Source: a bacterium (lineage in GTDB: Bacteria; Zhuqueibacterota; QNDG01). Taken from it: 47,054 nt of DNA. Positions within the stretch are counted from its first letter, which is position 1. Every line of letters starts with the position of its first letter. The notes under the pieces were generated by a model that was not told where the DNA came from, ran no database searches, and was given only the letters and a program-made list of their open reading frames with translations. The stretch is from positions 1 to 47,054 of the forward strand of contig JAGGVB010000201.1 in NCBI GenBank assembly GCA_021158245.1, read 5' to 3'. The position numbers and the translations under genes are program-made. This document shows, in pieces, positions 16,335 through 26,087 of the stretch.

Positions 16335-19292
16335 ATGAGGAAGAATAGTATTTTTAGGATGGAGATTATTTTTTTGACAATAATTTTTCTTATTATTATA
16401 TCCTCGAGCTTGTATGCTGCAACGACAGGTAAGATATTTGGAAAAGTGACAGATAAGGGAACAGGAGAGCCTCTTATAGGGGCTAATGTGCTAATTGTTG
16501 GTACATCCTTGGGAGCAACCACTGATAAAAATGGAGAATATTTTATTATTAATATTCCTCCTGGTATTTTTTCGGTTAGATGCTCTTATATGGGTTATAA
16601 CCAGGTTACTCAAACAGAAGTAAAAATTTATGTGAGTAGAACAACTTATTTGAATTATGAATTATCTCAATCAGTTGTGAAAGGTCAAAGTGTGACTATC
16701 ACAGCTAAACGACCAATTGTTGTAAAGGATCTTACAGCCAGTGAACAGGTTATAACAACAAATGATATAGATAAAACCTGGGCAAGATCATTTGATGAAG
16801 TGATATCAACGCAGACAGGTGTATTTGGCGGCCACTTTCGTGGCGGATCGAAAGTTGAAACTTCTTATTTATTGGATAATGTAAGTTTGAACAGCGGACT
16901 TTTATCTGATAATTATCAAGGTTTAAATACAACTGCTCTGCAAGAAATTGCTGTCCAAACGGGTGGATATAATGCTGAATTTGGGAATGCCCAATCTGGA
17001 GTTGTCACTATGGTGTCTAAATCATCAGAGAAGGGGATTCACGGTACATTCCTTAGTCGTATGCGTCCTGCAGGAAAGTATCACTGGGGGCGTAATATCT
17101 ACAGCCATGAAAATTATGATTGGGCAGGCCATGGCCTTGATTTTTGGACTGAAGAATCTCTTAATCCTCAGAGTCAATATTTCGGTCAGAATCCTAATAA
17201 TCTACTTGCTCAATGGCAAACTCAAATGACTCCAGACCCAATTCAGGGAAAATATGCAGAGCGTCCTGAATATGAGACGGAATTTACAATTTACGGTGCT
17301 GCAAATTCTAAAATAAGTTTTTTGTTATCCGGGCGATACAAACGGGGGGTCAATATTTTTCCACAAATGACAGCATATAATCCGGAATATAACTTTCAGG
17401 GGAACTTGGAATATAAGCTCAATAAAAATATGAAATTGAAATTTAGTGGAATATACGGTGGTTATGAAACTTGTTCAAATTCACTTTCAAACTATAATAC
17501 TTTGGAAAATTCACAAGAAATTGCTTGGTTACCATTTCCACAAGCAACCGATCCTTACCACTGGTTTAAAATTAATATGCCCGGTGCCTGGCATTTCTGG
17601 CCGGAATTGAGAAAAACACAGAGTTATTCTTTGAAGTGGACACATGTACTTAATCCAAAAACTTTTTACGAAATCAATTTCAACTATCTGCATGATAATA
17701 TGGATAAAACTGACAGAGATAACCTTTTCCCATGGTCTATCAGGACAGCAGATAATAAATGGGATTTTGATGATGAAAAATTCGGTATGCTTGGTATATA
17801 CGAATTAGAAGGCTATATCCATTTTAATGTGTGGTTTGATAGTAAAGTTTATAGTATCAAAGGTGATCTTACAAGTCAAGTTAATAAAAACAATTTGATT
17901 AAGACGGGTTTTGAAGCCAAGAGTTATGATTTTGCTTATGATCATGCAATGTCGTCCTATGAAGGCGGTAGCCGCTGGAACTTGATGAATATTTTCAATG
18001 GTAAACCCTATGAAGGTACATATTACGTTCAGGACAAACTTGAATTTGCAGGAATGATTATTAATGCAGGTATTCGAATGGATTTTTTCAATCAGAAACG
18101 TAATGCACCTAAAAACATGTTTGATCCTCTGGCTTACGAGTCGACAACTCCTGGTAACATTACTCCATGGTATCCTGGGGAACCGGAAAGGGAAAAGACA
18201 AAAACACAATTTGCTGTAGCTCCCCGTTTAGGGATTTCTCATCCTATCAGTGAAAATACGGTGTTACACTTTAATTATGGCCATTTTTATCAAAGGCCTT
18301 CATGGAACAAAATGTTTGGATTTCCATATATCAGTTATACAGAGGATAATGAAGTTCTGCGAAATCCTTATGATCCCAATACTATAGCTTTTATGGATCA
18401 ATGGCAGGGTTTTCTAGGTAATCCCAAAATGGGATATGAGAAAACAATTCAATATGAGATTGGAGTGGATCAGAATATTGCCAATTTATTAAGGCTGGAT
18501 ATAACAGGTTATTATAAAGATGCCAGTGATCAAACAGTATTTAGGGAAGGTACTTATTACGATCCATACTACGGGGATCTAAATACTTGGACAACAGTTT
18601 ACAACGCTTTGAACCAATATAATATCCCACTTATGGTCTCTAACTGTGCCTATGCTGATATCCGCGGATTAGAAGTTAAAATGGATACTCGTTTTAAGTT
18701 TCCCCTCAATTTTAACTTTAGTTATGATTTAAATTACACAACAGGAGGAGTTGTAGGATATGCTACCCTTTATGAATTAAATTCAGGCGTAAATTCACCT
18801 CAGGGTTTTGCAGGGCGGAAAAAACCGTGGAACAGCAATAACAAATTCAAGGGTATAGCCAATTTGTATTTTCCATCTGGATTCGGACCATCCATTGCAG
18901 GATTTAAGCCGTTGAGTAATTTTAATGTAAATTTATATTTCGAATACTGGAATGGTCAGCAGTATACTTATCATGGACCGGGAGATGCATCAACGGAGCC
19001 AAATAACATGCGCTGGTTTGCTCATTACAGAACGAATTTGAAAGTAGCAAAAAGAATCCAGATTCTGGGCATTCAAACCGAATTGAGTATGGATATCCGA
19101 AATCTTCTTAATAACAAAGATCTGAATTTGCTGTTTGGTAATGATATGACATTTTATCAAGAGAATCCAGATCTTTCACTTGAAGAAAGGCTACCAAAGA
19201 ATTGGTGGTCAGGTGAACCAAATAAGTGGGTTTGGTATAGTTGGGCAAATCTGCCACGACAAATTTACTTCCAATTGAAAGTCGATTTTTAA
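16335..19292 (+). CDS. TonB-dependent outer-membrane receptor with CarboxypepD-reg-like domain
   Basis: The protein has 985 residues from the ATG at 16335, which has AGGAGGAGG five bases upstream; a TTG at 16296 is in frame but has no site. A signal peptide (to ~LYAA) is followed by a carboxypeptidase-regulatory-like beta domain (GKIFGKVTDKGTGEPLIGAN), a plug domain (DEVISTQTGV, VQTGGYNAEFGNAQSGVV) and a large beta-barrel that ends in phenylalanine (LKVDF), as outer-membrane barrels do. It resembles the oligosaccharide receptors of FCB bacteria but no SusD homologue follows. Its place between the shell genes and the permease suggests uptake of the substrate of the BMC pathway. Confidence 0.9.
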   Translation: MRKNSIFRMEIIFLTIIFLIIISSSLYAATTGKIFGKVTDKGTGEPLIGANVLIVGTSLGATTDKNGEYFIINIPPGIFSVRCSYMGYNQVTQTEVKIYVSRTTYLNYELSQSVVKGQSVTITAKRPIVVKDLTASEQVITTNDIDKTWARSFDEVISTQTGVFGGHFRGGSKVETSYLLDNVSLNSGLLSDNYQGLNTTALQEIAVQTGGYNAEFGNAQSGVVTMVSKSSEKGIHGTFLSRMRPAGKYHWGRNIYSHENYDWAGHGLDFWTEESLNPQSQYFGQNPNNLLAQWQTQMTPDPIQGKYAERPEYETEFTIYGAANSKISFLLSGRYKRGVNIFPQMTAYNPEYNFQGNLEYKLNKNMKLKFSGIYGGYETCSNSLSNYNTLENSQEIAWLPFPQATDPYHWFKINMPGAWHFWPELRKTQSYSLKWTHVLNPKTFYEINFNYLHDNMDKTDRDNLFPWSIRTADNKWDFDDEKFGMLGIYELEGYIHFNVWFDSKVYSIKGDLTSQVNKNNLIKTGFEAKSYDFAYDHAMSSYEGGSRWNLMNIFNGKPYEGTYYVQDKLEFAGMIINAGIRMDFFNQKRNAPKNMFDPLAYESTTPGNITPWYPGEPEREKTKTQFAVAPRLGISHPISENTVLHFNYGHFYQRPSWNKMFGFPYISYTEDNEVLRNPYDPNTIAFMDQWQGFLGNPKMGYEKTIQYEIGVDQNIANLLRLDITGYYKDASDQTVFREGTYYDPYYGDLNTWTTVYNALNQYNIPLMVSNCAYADIRGLEVKMDTRFKFPLNFNFSYDLNYTTGGVVGYATLYELNSGVNSPQGFAGRKKPWNSNNKFKGIANLYFPSGFGPSIAGFKPLSNFNVNLYFEYWNGQQYTYHGPGDASTEPNNMRWFAHYRTNLKVAKRIQILGIQTELSMDIRNLLNNKDLNLLFGNDMTFYQENPDLSLEERLPKNWWSGEPNKWVWYSWANLPRQIYFQLKVDF

Positions 19293-19357
19293 CATTAAAA
19301 ATGGTTGTTAATAAATTGATAATATGACATTTAATTGTTAAGTAAAGGAGAATCAGC

Positions 19358-21355
19358 ATGAAAATGAACAAAAATAAATATAAAGGTTGCTGTAAGTACA
19401 GCTTCCTTTTACGGGTAAAAATTCTTTTCCTTATGTCTTGTCTGGTTAGTACTTCGTTTGCACAAGTAAATTGGGATAAGGCATCGCTAACACGAGGAAA
19501 AGTATGGCTAACTATTATGAATTCTTGTCAGTGGGGTAATCCTGTTAATCCACCTTCCAAGTTTTATTTATTAGATTATCCCGGATATAGTACAGGTGCT
19601 AATCTTTGGGACCATATGTCCTATGCCTGGTCTGGCGGGTACACGATTTATGGGGAGAGAAATGGAGCTGCAGCTGCCTATACAATTGGTACTGCTTTTT
19701 ATTCATCATCGCAGTATGTTTACCCAACAGTTGCATCATCTCTAACTAAAAATTATAATCTGGAAGATCCCGCAATACCTGCAGAAGAAGTTGCTTCAGG
19801 TGCATCACATGTGATCGATCTAAACGTGGATGTATCCCATAAAAGCATGGTATGGAGTTTTCCAAAATATGATGATTTTATCATCCATGAATATACAATC
19901 ACAAATACAGGTAATACACCATTGGACAATCTTTATTTTGGTGTGCGTGTTGCTTGCTGGCCCACTATGAAAGGGGACGGTGCTATTATTGGTAATGGTA
20001 ATTTTAGTTGGAATATTGATAATAAATACGGTTGGAATGAGAATTACGATTTTTACTATGTCTATGATGGCTGGTCTTTCCGGTGGGAAGATGAAGCGCC
20101 GCTTAATTTTACTTTTGGTCCCGGACCGGAAACTGGTGATATAGGTGATCCGGCTGATCTTTTTGATCCTAATGCACAAACTCACGAACTTCTTGCACCT
20201 GGATACACGGCTATCGTCTGTTTGGATTCTGCTGGGGCTAATGTTTATCAGAATATTGGACAATTTTTAGGTCAACAACCACCATTTGCAGGTCAGGTTG
20301 ACCCTGAAGATATTGTTCCTCGTCTCGGGACCAATACACCTTCTGAAATTCTGGAAAAAATTACACATCAACAGCCGCGTTTATCCTGGGATGATGCACA
20401 TGCACAGGGAGTAGAAGGCGGAAGTAAATATTTAAGAATGCCTGAAGTTATGATCACATGCGGGCCCTATAATGATATTCCCCCTGGTGGATCTGTAAAA
20501 GTTGTATTTGCTGAGGTTTTGGGTGAGATGGATAGAGCTAAGATTGTCCAAGGTGGGGTGGAGAATGTAAAACTTCTAGCAACAAAATCGAAAGCAGCTC
20601 TTTTTGAGAATGTGAAAAATTGTTTTGAATTGTATCACAACGGATATCAGATAGATGATCCACCACCGATGACACCAACGAACGGGGAAAATAGTCTTAC
20701 ACTAACTCCGATTGGCGGTGGTGTTAAAATTGCATGGCCACCTATTCCGGATACATATACAGATCCTGTTTCAGGAGTCAATGATTTAGAAGGATATAGA
20801 GTATATCGTTCAAATTATTTTGTAATCGGACCCTGGAAGCTTATTGCAGATATTAAGATTGAAGATGCAGCTGTTGAAGATGGAATGGTTTCTTATTCAG
20901 ATGAAGGTTTGTCATTGGGTGTTGGTAATTATTATACAGTAACGAGTTATGATACCAATGGGAATGAGAGCGGAAAGGTTAATGCTAACCGATATCCCGT
21001 TTATCCACTACGTCCGCCAAACCCAGACTTTCCTAAAAAGGTGTATGTGGTTCCAAATCCATTCCGCCAACACAGTGGATTAATTGGTTCAGGTGAAGAA
21101 TTGAGAATGGAATTTATTGGTATCCCGGCACAGTGCACGATTAGGATTTATACTTTAGCTGGTGAATTGGTAAGAAAAATCGAACATGATGATGGTAGCG
21201 GGTCCCAATCATGGGGTAGTATTCTTGAATTGGATTATCAAGTGAATAAGTGGATGATGTATGTAGCACCTGGGGTTTATGTTTATCATATAGAATCAAA
21301 TGTTCCAGAACATAAAGGTGAAACTTACATTGGTAAATTAGCAATTATTAAGTAA
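19358..21355 (+). CDS. Secreted surface protein with FnIII and type IX-like C-terminal domain
   Basis: The protein has 665 residues. The ATG at 19358 follows AAAGGAG. It has a hydrophobic signal segment (ending SFAQ), a large unassigned region, a fibronectin-III-like domain around residues 455-540 (LEGYRVYRSN, NYYTVTSYDTNGNESG) and a C-terminal Ig-like sorting domain (VYVVPNPF, IRIYTLAGELV, APGVYVYHIES, GKLAIIK), as in proteins exported by the type IX secretion system in FCB bacteria. It lies between the TonB receptor and a PorV-like gene, so it may be a surface glycan-binding partner of the receptor. The ligand is unknown. Confidence 0.8.
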   Translation: MKMNKNKYKGCCKYSFLLRVKILFLMSCLVSTSFAQVNWDKASLTRGKVWLTIMNSCQWGNPVNPPSKFYLLDYPGYSTGANLWDHMSYAWSGGYTIYGERNGAAAAYTIGTAFYSSSQYVYPTVASSLTKNYNLEDPAIPAEEVASGASHVIDLNVDVSHKSMVWSFPKYDDFIIHEYTITNTGNTPLDNLYFGVRVACWPTMKGDGAIIGNGNFSWNIDNKYGWNENYDFYYVYDGWSFRWEDEAPLNFTFGPGPETGDIGDPADLFDPNAQTHELLAPGYTAIVCLDSAGANVYQNIGQFLGQQPPFAGQVDPEDIVPRLGTNTPSEILEKITHQQPRLSWDDAHAQGVEGGSKYLRMPEVMITCGPYNDIPPGGSVKVVFAEVLGEMDRAKIVQGGVENVKLLATKSKAALFENVKNCFELYHNGYQIDDPPPMTPTNGENSLTLTPIGGGVKIAWPPIPDTYTDPVSGVNDLEGYRVYRSNYFVIGPWKLIADIKIEDAAVEDGMVSYSDEGLSLGVGNYYTVTSYDTNGNESGKVNANRYPVYPLRPPNPDFPKKVYVVPNPFRQHSGLIGSGEELRMEFIGIPAQCTIRIYTLAGELVRKIEHDDGSGSQSWGSILELDYQVNKWMMYVAPGVYVYHIESNVPEHKGETYIGKLAIIK

Positions 21356-21405
21356 TGGGACATTAATGATCAAAATACCAATTTTATCCCACAGGAGGAA
21401 CAAAG

Positions 21406-22428
21406 ATGCAATATAATAAAAAAACTATCATATTCATCAATGCTACCCTCGTCTTTCTTATGGCCATTTCAGGATTGTATGCACAAAGTGGTATTGATCC
21501 TTATAAGATTGAACGTGTTGGTTTGACAGGGTGGCAATTTTTAAAAATTCAAAATGATGCTAGATTCGCAGCAATGGGTGGAGCCTTTACTGCTGTTTCT
21601 CATGGTGATGCTGGATCAATATTCAGTAATCCGGCAGCTTTGACTGATGTTGATAATTTGGATTGTTTTATCAGCAATGTCAATTGGATTGCTGATATAG
21701 GATATAGAAATGCATCAATTGCTAAACGGTTAGGCAGGATAGGCGTGTTCGGGCTTAGCGTTGCCATAGTTGATATGGGAGATATTGATGAAACTATAAA
21801 CAGTCCTGTTATTGGAGAAAATAGAACTGAAGCTGTCGTTACTGGAAATACTTTTAGTGCAAGCGATTTTGCGGTTGGATTGTCTTATGCAAAAAAAATT
21901 ACTGACCGTCTTTCCATTGGTGGTAATGTAAGATGGATTCAGGAAAAGATTGCGGATGTTAGTATGCAAAATGTATCTGTCGATTTTGGTACAATCTTTC
22001 ATACTGGATTCAAGAGTTTGCGATTTGCTATGTTGGCACGTAATTTTGGACCCGATGCTCACTTAGTTGGATGGTCCGAAGAATACCAATCTGAGGCAGT
22101 TGATGTTCGTATGCCACTTGATTTTCGTTTAGGAATGGCTATGGACTTTTTTGATACTGAAGGTAGTAATCAGCTATTAACAATTTCCTTAGATGGCAGT
22201 CATCCTAATGATGGCCCAGAAAAGATAAATTTAGGCGGCGAATATACTCTTGCAGATATTCTTATCCTTCGAGCAGGTTATCGTTTTAATTATGATGAAG
22301 AAAATTTTTCTTTTGGTGGCGGACTACAGTACAAAATAGGTGAAGTATCAGCAAAGATCAATTATGCATTTGTTAACTTTAGCAGATTAAAGCAAGTTCA
22401 AATGTTCTCTTTAGGCTTTTCTTTCTAA
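21406..22428 (+). CDS. PorV/PorQ-family outer-membrane protein
   Basis: The protein has 340 residues: a signal peptide (ending YAQS), then the family hallmark FLKIQNDARFAAMGGAFTAV followed by SIFSNPAAL. The rest is alternating beta strands ending in a Phe-rich strand (FSLGFSF), consistent with a FadL/PorV-like barrel. PorV shuttles type IX secretion substrates at the outer membrane; with the sorting-domain protein just upstream, a dedicated export partner is likely (inference). The start has AGGAGG upstream. A hairpin at 22435-22474 follows. Confidence 0.88.
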   Translation: MQYNKKTIIFINATLVFLMAISGLYAQSGIDPYKIERVGLTGWQFLKIQNDARFAAMGGAFTAVSHGDAGSIFSNPAALTDVDNLDCFISNVNWIADIGYRNASIAKRLGRIGVFGLSVAIVDMGDIDETINSPVIGENRTEAVVTGNTFSASDFAVGLSYAKKITDRLSIGGNVRWIQEKIADVSMQNVSVDFGTIFHTGFKSLRFAMLARNFGPDAHLVGWSEEYQSEAVDVRMPLDFRLGMAMDFFDTEGSNQLLTISLDGSHPNDGPEKINLGGEYTLADILILRAGYRFNYDEENFSFGGGLQYKIGEVSAKINYAFVNFSRLKQVQMFSLGFSF

Positions 22429-22434
22429 ACTGGA

Positions 22435-22474
22435 AAAGAGGCCAGTGAGTGGTTTTTTCTTAGCTGGCCTCTTT
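22435..22474 (+). terminator. Strong hairpin after the PorV-like gene
   Basis: AAAGAGGCCAG (22435-22445) and CTGGCCTCTTT (22464-22474) form an 11-bp perfect stem with an 18-nt loop. The tail is only weakly T-rich, so it may be a terminator or an mRNA 3'-end stabiliser. It marks the likely end of the receptor transcript. Confidence 0.65.
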
Positions 22475-22539
22475 AATTAAAATGACCTTATCTATCTAAA
22501 TATAATTTAAAATATTGTGACAGGCGGAGAAAAAAATAC

Positions 22540-22599
22540 ATGAAAAGAAATATCATTTTATTTTTTATATTTGCCTGCTTTATTAGTGTTATTTTGTGA
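22540..22599 (+). CDS. Orphan 19-residue hydrophobic peptide
   Basis: An ATG with a GGCGGAG nine bases upstream encodes MKRNIILFFIFACFISVIL and stops. It has the form of a signal peptide without a mature protein. It may be the 5' remnant of a lost exported gene or a leader peptide before the permease gene 44 bp downstream. Function unknown. Confidence 0.3.
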   Translation: MKRNIILFFIFACFISVIL

Positions 22600-22643
22600 G
22601 TTCAAGGAGTAATTGCAACTGTTAGTAAAAAGAGAGGTTAATT

Positions 22644-23645
22644 ATGTTTGTATTACAAAGTTATCTACCAGCGGTAATTTTTTGTGTCATTACTATGTTT
22701 TGCTGGGGATCTTGGGCTAATACTCAGAAGCTGGCAAAAAAGGAATGGCGTTTTGAACTTTTTTATTGGGATTACACGATCGGTGTTTTATTATTATCCA
22801 TTGTTTCAGCGCTTACTTTAGGAAGTATGGGATCAGTCGGAAGAAGTTTTTTCCAGGATATAGCTCAGGCTGATTTCAACAATATACTATCAGCAGCTAT
22901 TGGGGGAGCTGTGTTTAATGCTGCAAATATCCTTTTGGTTGCTGCTATTGCTATTGCAGGCATGTCTGTTGCCTTTCCCGTAGGGATAGGATTAGCCTTG
23001 GCATTGGGAGTTGTTATTAATTTTATTGCAACACCACTCGGGAATCCAATACTCCTTTTTGTAGGGGTGGCATTAGTAGTTGCAGCTATTTTTTTTGATG
23101 CTGCTGCCTATAAAAAAATACCTGGTCAATCTGGAAGTGTCTCAACTAAAGGTCTTGTTCTTTCTGTTTTATGCGGAATTCTGATGGGATTCTTTTATAG
23201 ATTCGTAGCGAGAGCTATGTCAACAGACTTTGTTAATTTGGAAGCAGGGAAACTGAGTCCTTATACAGCTGTGTTCTTTTTCTCTGTAGGAGTGGTTGTC
23301 AGTAATTTTGTATTTAATACCATAATTATGAAAAAACCATTTGTTGGTAAGCCGGTTCCATTTTCTGCTTATTTCAAAGGCGGATTTCGCATACATCTAA
23401 TTGGTATACTTGGTGGCATTATCTGGAATATTGGAATGTCCTTAAACATAATTGCATCAGGTCAGGCAGGTTTTGCGATTTCCTATGGACTGGGACAGGG
23501 AGCCACGTTGGTAGCGGCACTCTGGGGCGTATTCATTTGGAAGGAATTTAAAGCAGCGCCAAAATCAGCAAATAAACTCATAGCACTTATGTTCTTTTGT
23601 TTTGTTATCGGTTTAGGTCTTATTATAATTTCAAGGTTGGCTTAA
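22644..23645 (+). CDS. DMT-superfamily sugar/nucleoside permease (GRP/RhaT/ureide-permease-like)
   Basis: The protein has 333 residues with about ten transmembrane helices in two repeats. It starts with SYLPAVIFCVITMFCWGSWA, and GMSVAFPVGIGLALALGVVI and ISYGLGQGATLVAALWGVFI mark the pore regions of the GRP/RhaT/ureide-permease group. In Bacteroidetes related permeases sit beside ribokinase genes and import ribose or nucleosides; ribokinase is three genes downstream here. It should move the monomeric sugar or riboside across the inner membrane. The ATG at 22644 has AGAGAGG upstream. Confidence 0.85.
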   Translation: MFVLQSYLPAVIFCVITMFCWGSWANTQKLAKKEWRFELFYWDYTIGVLLLSIVSALTLGSMGSVGRSFFQDIAQADFNNILSAAIGGAVFNAANILLVAAIAIAGMSVAFPVGIGLALALGVVINFIATPLGNPILLFVGVALVVAAIFFDAAAYKKIPGQSGSVSTKGLVLSVLCGILMGFFYRFVARAMSTDFVNLEAGKLSPYTAVFFFSVGVVVSNFVFNTIIMKKPFVGKPVPFSAYFKGGFRIHLIGILGGIIWNIGMSLNIIASGQAGFAISYGLGQGATLVAALWGVFIWKEFKAAPKSANKLIALMFFCFVIGLGLIIISRLA

Positions 23646-23711
23646 TTTTTTATAAAAGAGCATATTGTTATAACATTTTAATCTTATCTATGATAAGTAT
23701 CAGGGAAGAAA

Positions 23712-24971
23712 GTGATACTGCAAAAAAGTTTGAGTTATTCAATAGTTGTTTTATTTGTGATTATTCTATGCAATTGCTCTGTGCAATCTTTAGATGAGGA
23801 TAATTCAAACTTAAATTATATACCACCAATTAGTGATACACGGGATGTCTTTGTACTATCCCGTGCTACTAAAATTTGTCAACTCGTAGGCGATTGGGAT
23901 CGAGAACGACAAGAGCCGACGCTCAATCAAACAGGGATTAGGTATAATCTAGATATGATAGACCTCGGCGTTCCATTTATACACAAAGGTCTGACGTATA
24001 TTCTTTTTGGTGAAACATGGATAGGTGCTTACGATGCTATAGCCTATACGAATGATACTACTCCGGAGGATGGTCTCCAATTGGATTTCATCCAAAATGA
24101 AGATGGACATTTCAGACCCGTAAGTATTCCTGGTGTAAGTCTGGGGGCTTTTGAAGCGCTATTGGAAGGGGTGAGTATAGGGGGGCGTATGTACATCTAT
24201 GTAAGTACAGATAATTATAAGTATGGTGTAGGGCCTGGTTATGAGTATTCGCGTTCGGTCTTGGCGGTATCTGATGATAACGGATATACTTTTACTTATT
24301 TATACGACTTATCAACATTTCCAAATGGGCATTTCATCAATGTTTCAATTGTAAAAGTGGAAGTATCAGCATGGGAAGGTTTTCCGGATTCGACGGGTGT
24401 CGGCTTGGTTCTATTTGGCTCTGGAAAGCCCGCACAGAGCAATGTTTTTCTTGCTTTTCAACCTGCAGAGCTGATTGAAGACCCATCGAGTATATGGTAT
24501 TTTGCAGGTTTGACTGATTCTGGTGAACCAACCTGGAGCAGCCAAGAACAAGATGCTAAACCGCTCTTTCTTCAACCATGTGTGGCATCAATATCAGTTA
24601 CATACAATCGTTTTATTCATAAATGGATAATGCTCTACCCCTGCCTTTTCCCAGAAAGACCCGATTATCTGCGAGGTATCAATATGCGAACCGCGGATTA
24701 TCCATGGGGTCCTTGGTCACTTCCGACAATCATTTTCCATCCATGGGAGGATAACGCATTAGGTAGCTACATGCATGTGAGTTGGGAGTATGCTGTGATG
24801 GATTCTGTGCATGATCCTGGCAGGGAATACGAATGGGGTATTGAATACGGTTCCTACCAATATGGGATGTTCGCGACTGGAGATTCCGCTACGACAACAA
24901 TCTATTTTAATATGTCCACTTGGAATCCGTATACTGTTGTATTGATGAAGACTATTTTACAAAAGTTGTGA
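23712..24971 (+). CDS. DUF4185 secreted beta-propeller hydrolase, probable lipoprotein
   Basis: The protein has 419 residues from GTG 23712, with AGGGAAGAAA upstream. A hydrophobic segment ends IILCNCS, a possible though non-canonical lipobox. The mature protein has the DUF4185 pattern: KICQLVGDWDRERQEPTLNQ, then DLGVPFIHKGLTYILFGETW, and the repeated propeller motifs SVTYNRFIHKWIMLY and PWGPWS. From memory, DUF4185 contains the GH183 endo-D-arabinofuranosidases that cut mycobacterial arabinan. A pentofuranosidase would suit a pentose pathway, but the substrate here is not established. Confidence 0.75.
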   Translation: MILQKSLSYSIVVLFVIILCNCSVQSLDEDNSNLNYIPPISDTRDVFVLSRATKICQLVGDWDRERQEPTLNQTGIRYNLDMIDLGVPFIHKGLTYILFGETWIGAYDAIAYTNDTTPEDGLQLDFIQNEDGHFRPVSIPGVSLGAFEALLEGVSIGGRMYIYVSTDNYKYGVGPGYEYSRSVLAVSDDNGYTFTYLYDLSTFPNGHFINVSIVKVEVSAWEGFPDSTGVGLVLFGSGKPAQSNVFLAFQPAELIEDPSSIWYFAGLTDSGEPTWSSQEQDAKPLFLQPCVASISVTYNRFIHKWIMLYPCLFPERPDYLRGINMRTADYPWGPWSLPTIIFHPWEDNALGSYMHVSWEYAVMDSVHDPGREYEWGIEYGSYQYGMFATGDSATTTIYFNMSTWNPYTVVLMKTILQKL

Positions 24972-25034
24972 ACTAACCCAATTTTAGTTATTATTTTCTG
25001 ATTGTTTAAAAAGAAGGGTGAAAGGAGTTGTGAA

Positions 25035-26033
25035 ATGCGAAAGAAATTGTTAATTTTTATAGTAGTATTATTCATTTTTTTATTAATTCAGCCTATGCAA
25101 GCACAACAGGTCAAGATGGAGAAAATAAATTACGGAGGCTGGCCAAATTGCATTCAATTGAGTAATAATGAAGTCGAACTTGTAATAACTACAGATGTCG
25201 GCCCTCGTGTTATCAGATATGGTTTTGTCGGTAAACAAAATCTTTTCAAAGAGTATGCAGATCAAATGGGCAAAACAGGTGGTAATGAGTGGCGTATTTA
25301 TGGTGGACATCGTCTTTGGCATGCACCAGAATCAAAACCACGTTCATATGCACCAGACAATGAATCAATTAAATATGTCTGGGATGGTACAACATTGATT
25401 TTAATACAGCCCGTCGAACATTCAACCGGGTTTATCAAAGAAATAGCGATTACACTTGACTCAAAAGGAACTCATGTTAAAGTTGAACATACTCTTATCA
25501 ATAAAAATCTTTGGACGATCGAGACAGCACCCTGGGCAATGTCTACAATGGCAGAAAATGGTCGGGCCATTTTCCCTCAGGAGCCACTGTATCCCTATCC
25601 GGAATATCTGCCTCCGGCGAGACCAATGGTTTTATGGCATTACTCTGATATGGGTGATCCAAGATGGACATGGGGTAAAAAATATATTCAATTACAACAG
25701 GATCCCAAAGCAACCGGACAAGTTAAGATTGGATTAGGCAATACTCTTGGATGGGCAGCTTATTGTCTTAATGGCCAGGTTTTCATAAAACGTTTTCCTT
25801 ATGTTACTGGAGCAATTTATCCTGATTTTGGAAGCTGTAACAATGAGACATTTACTAATCAAAGTATGTTGGAAATAGAGACTTTGGGTCCTATTGTGAA
25901 AATATTGCCAGGGGGTAAAACAACTCACATAGAACATTGGTTTCTATTTAATGCAAAGATCAGGAAAAGTGAAGATTCAATTGATAAGAATTTACTCCCT
26001 TTAGTTGAACAAACAAAAAAATATATAAATTGA
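25035..26033 (+). CDS. DUF4380 secreted protein (mutarotase-like fold)
   Basis: The protein has 332 residues from the ATG at 25035, nine bases after AAAGGAG; an in-frame TTG at 25002 lacks a site. A signal peptide (to ~QAQQ) precedes a beta-sandwich resembling galactose mutarotases: NNEVELVITTDVGPRVIRYG, WRIYGGHRLWHAPE, and LPGGKTTHIEHWFLF. The family (DUF4380) has no firm function; aldose-1-epimerase-like or sugar-binding activity is the fair guess. It lies between the DUF4185 gene and ribokinase. Confidence 0.75.
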   Translation: MRKKLLIFIVVLFIFLLIQPMQAQQVKMEKINYGGWPNCIQLSNNEVELVITTDVGPRVIRYGFVGKQNLFKEYADQMGKTGGNEWRIYGGHRLWHAPESKPRSYAPDNESIKYVWDGTTLILIQPVEHSTGFIKEIAITLDSKGTHVKVEHTLINKNLWTIETAPWAMSTMAENGRAIFPQEPLYPYPEYLPPARPMVLWHYSDMGDPRWTWGKKYIQLQQDPKATGQVKIGLGNTLGWAAYCLNGQVFIKRFPYVTGAIYPDFGSCNNETFTNQSMLEIETLGPIVKILPGGKTTHIEHWFLFNAKIRKSEDSIDKNLLPLVEQTKKYIN

Positions 26034-26087
26034 TGGGTCAGAGTTATTATTTATTTAGTTTTGATTTTTTAAAAGGAGATGTTAAAA

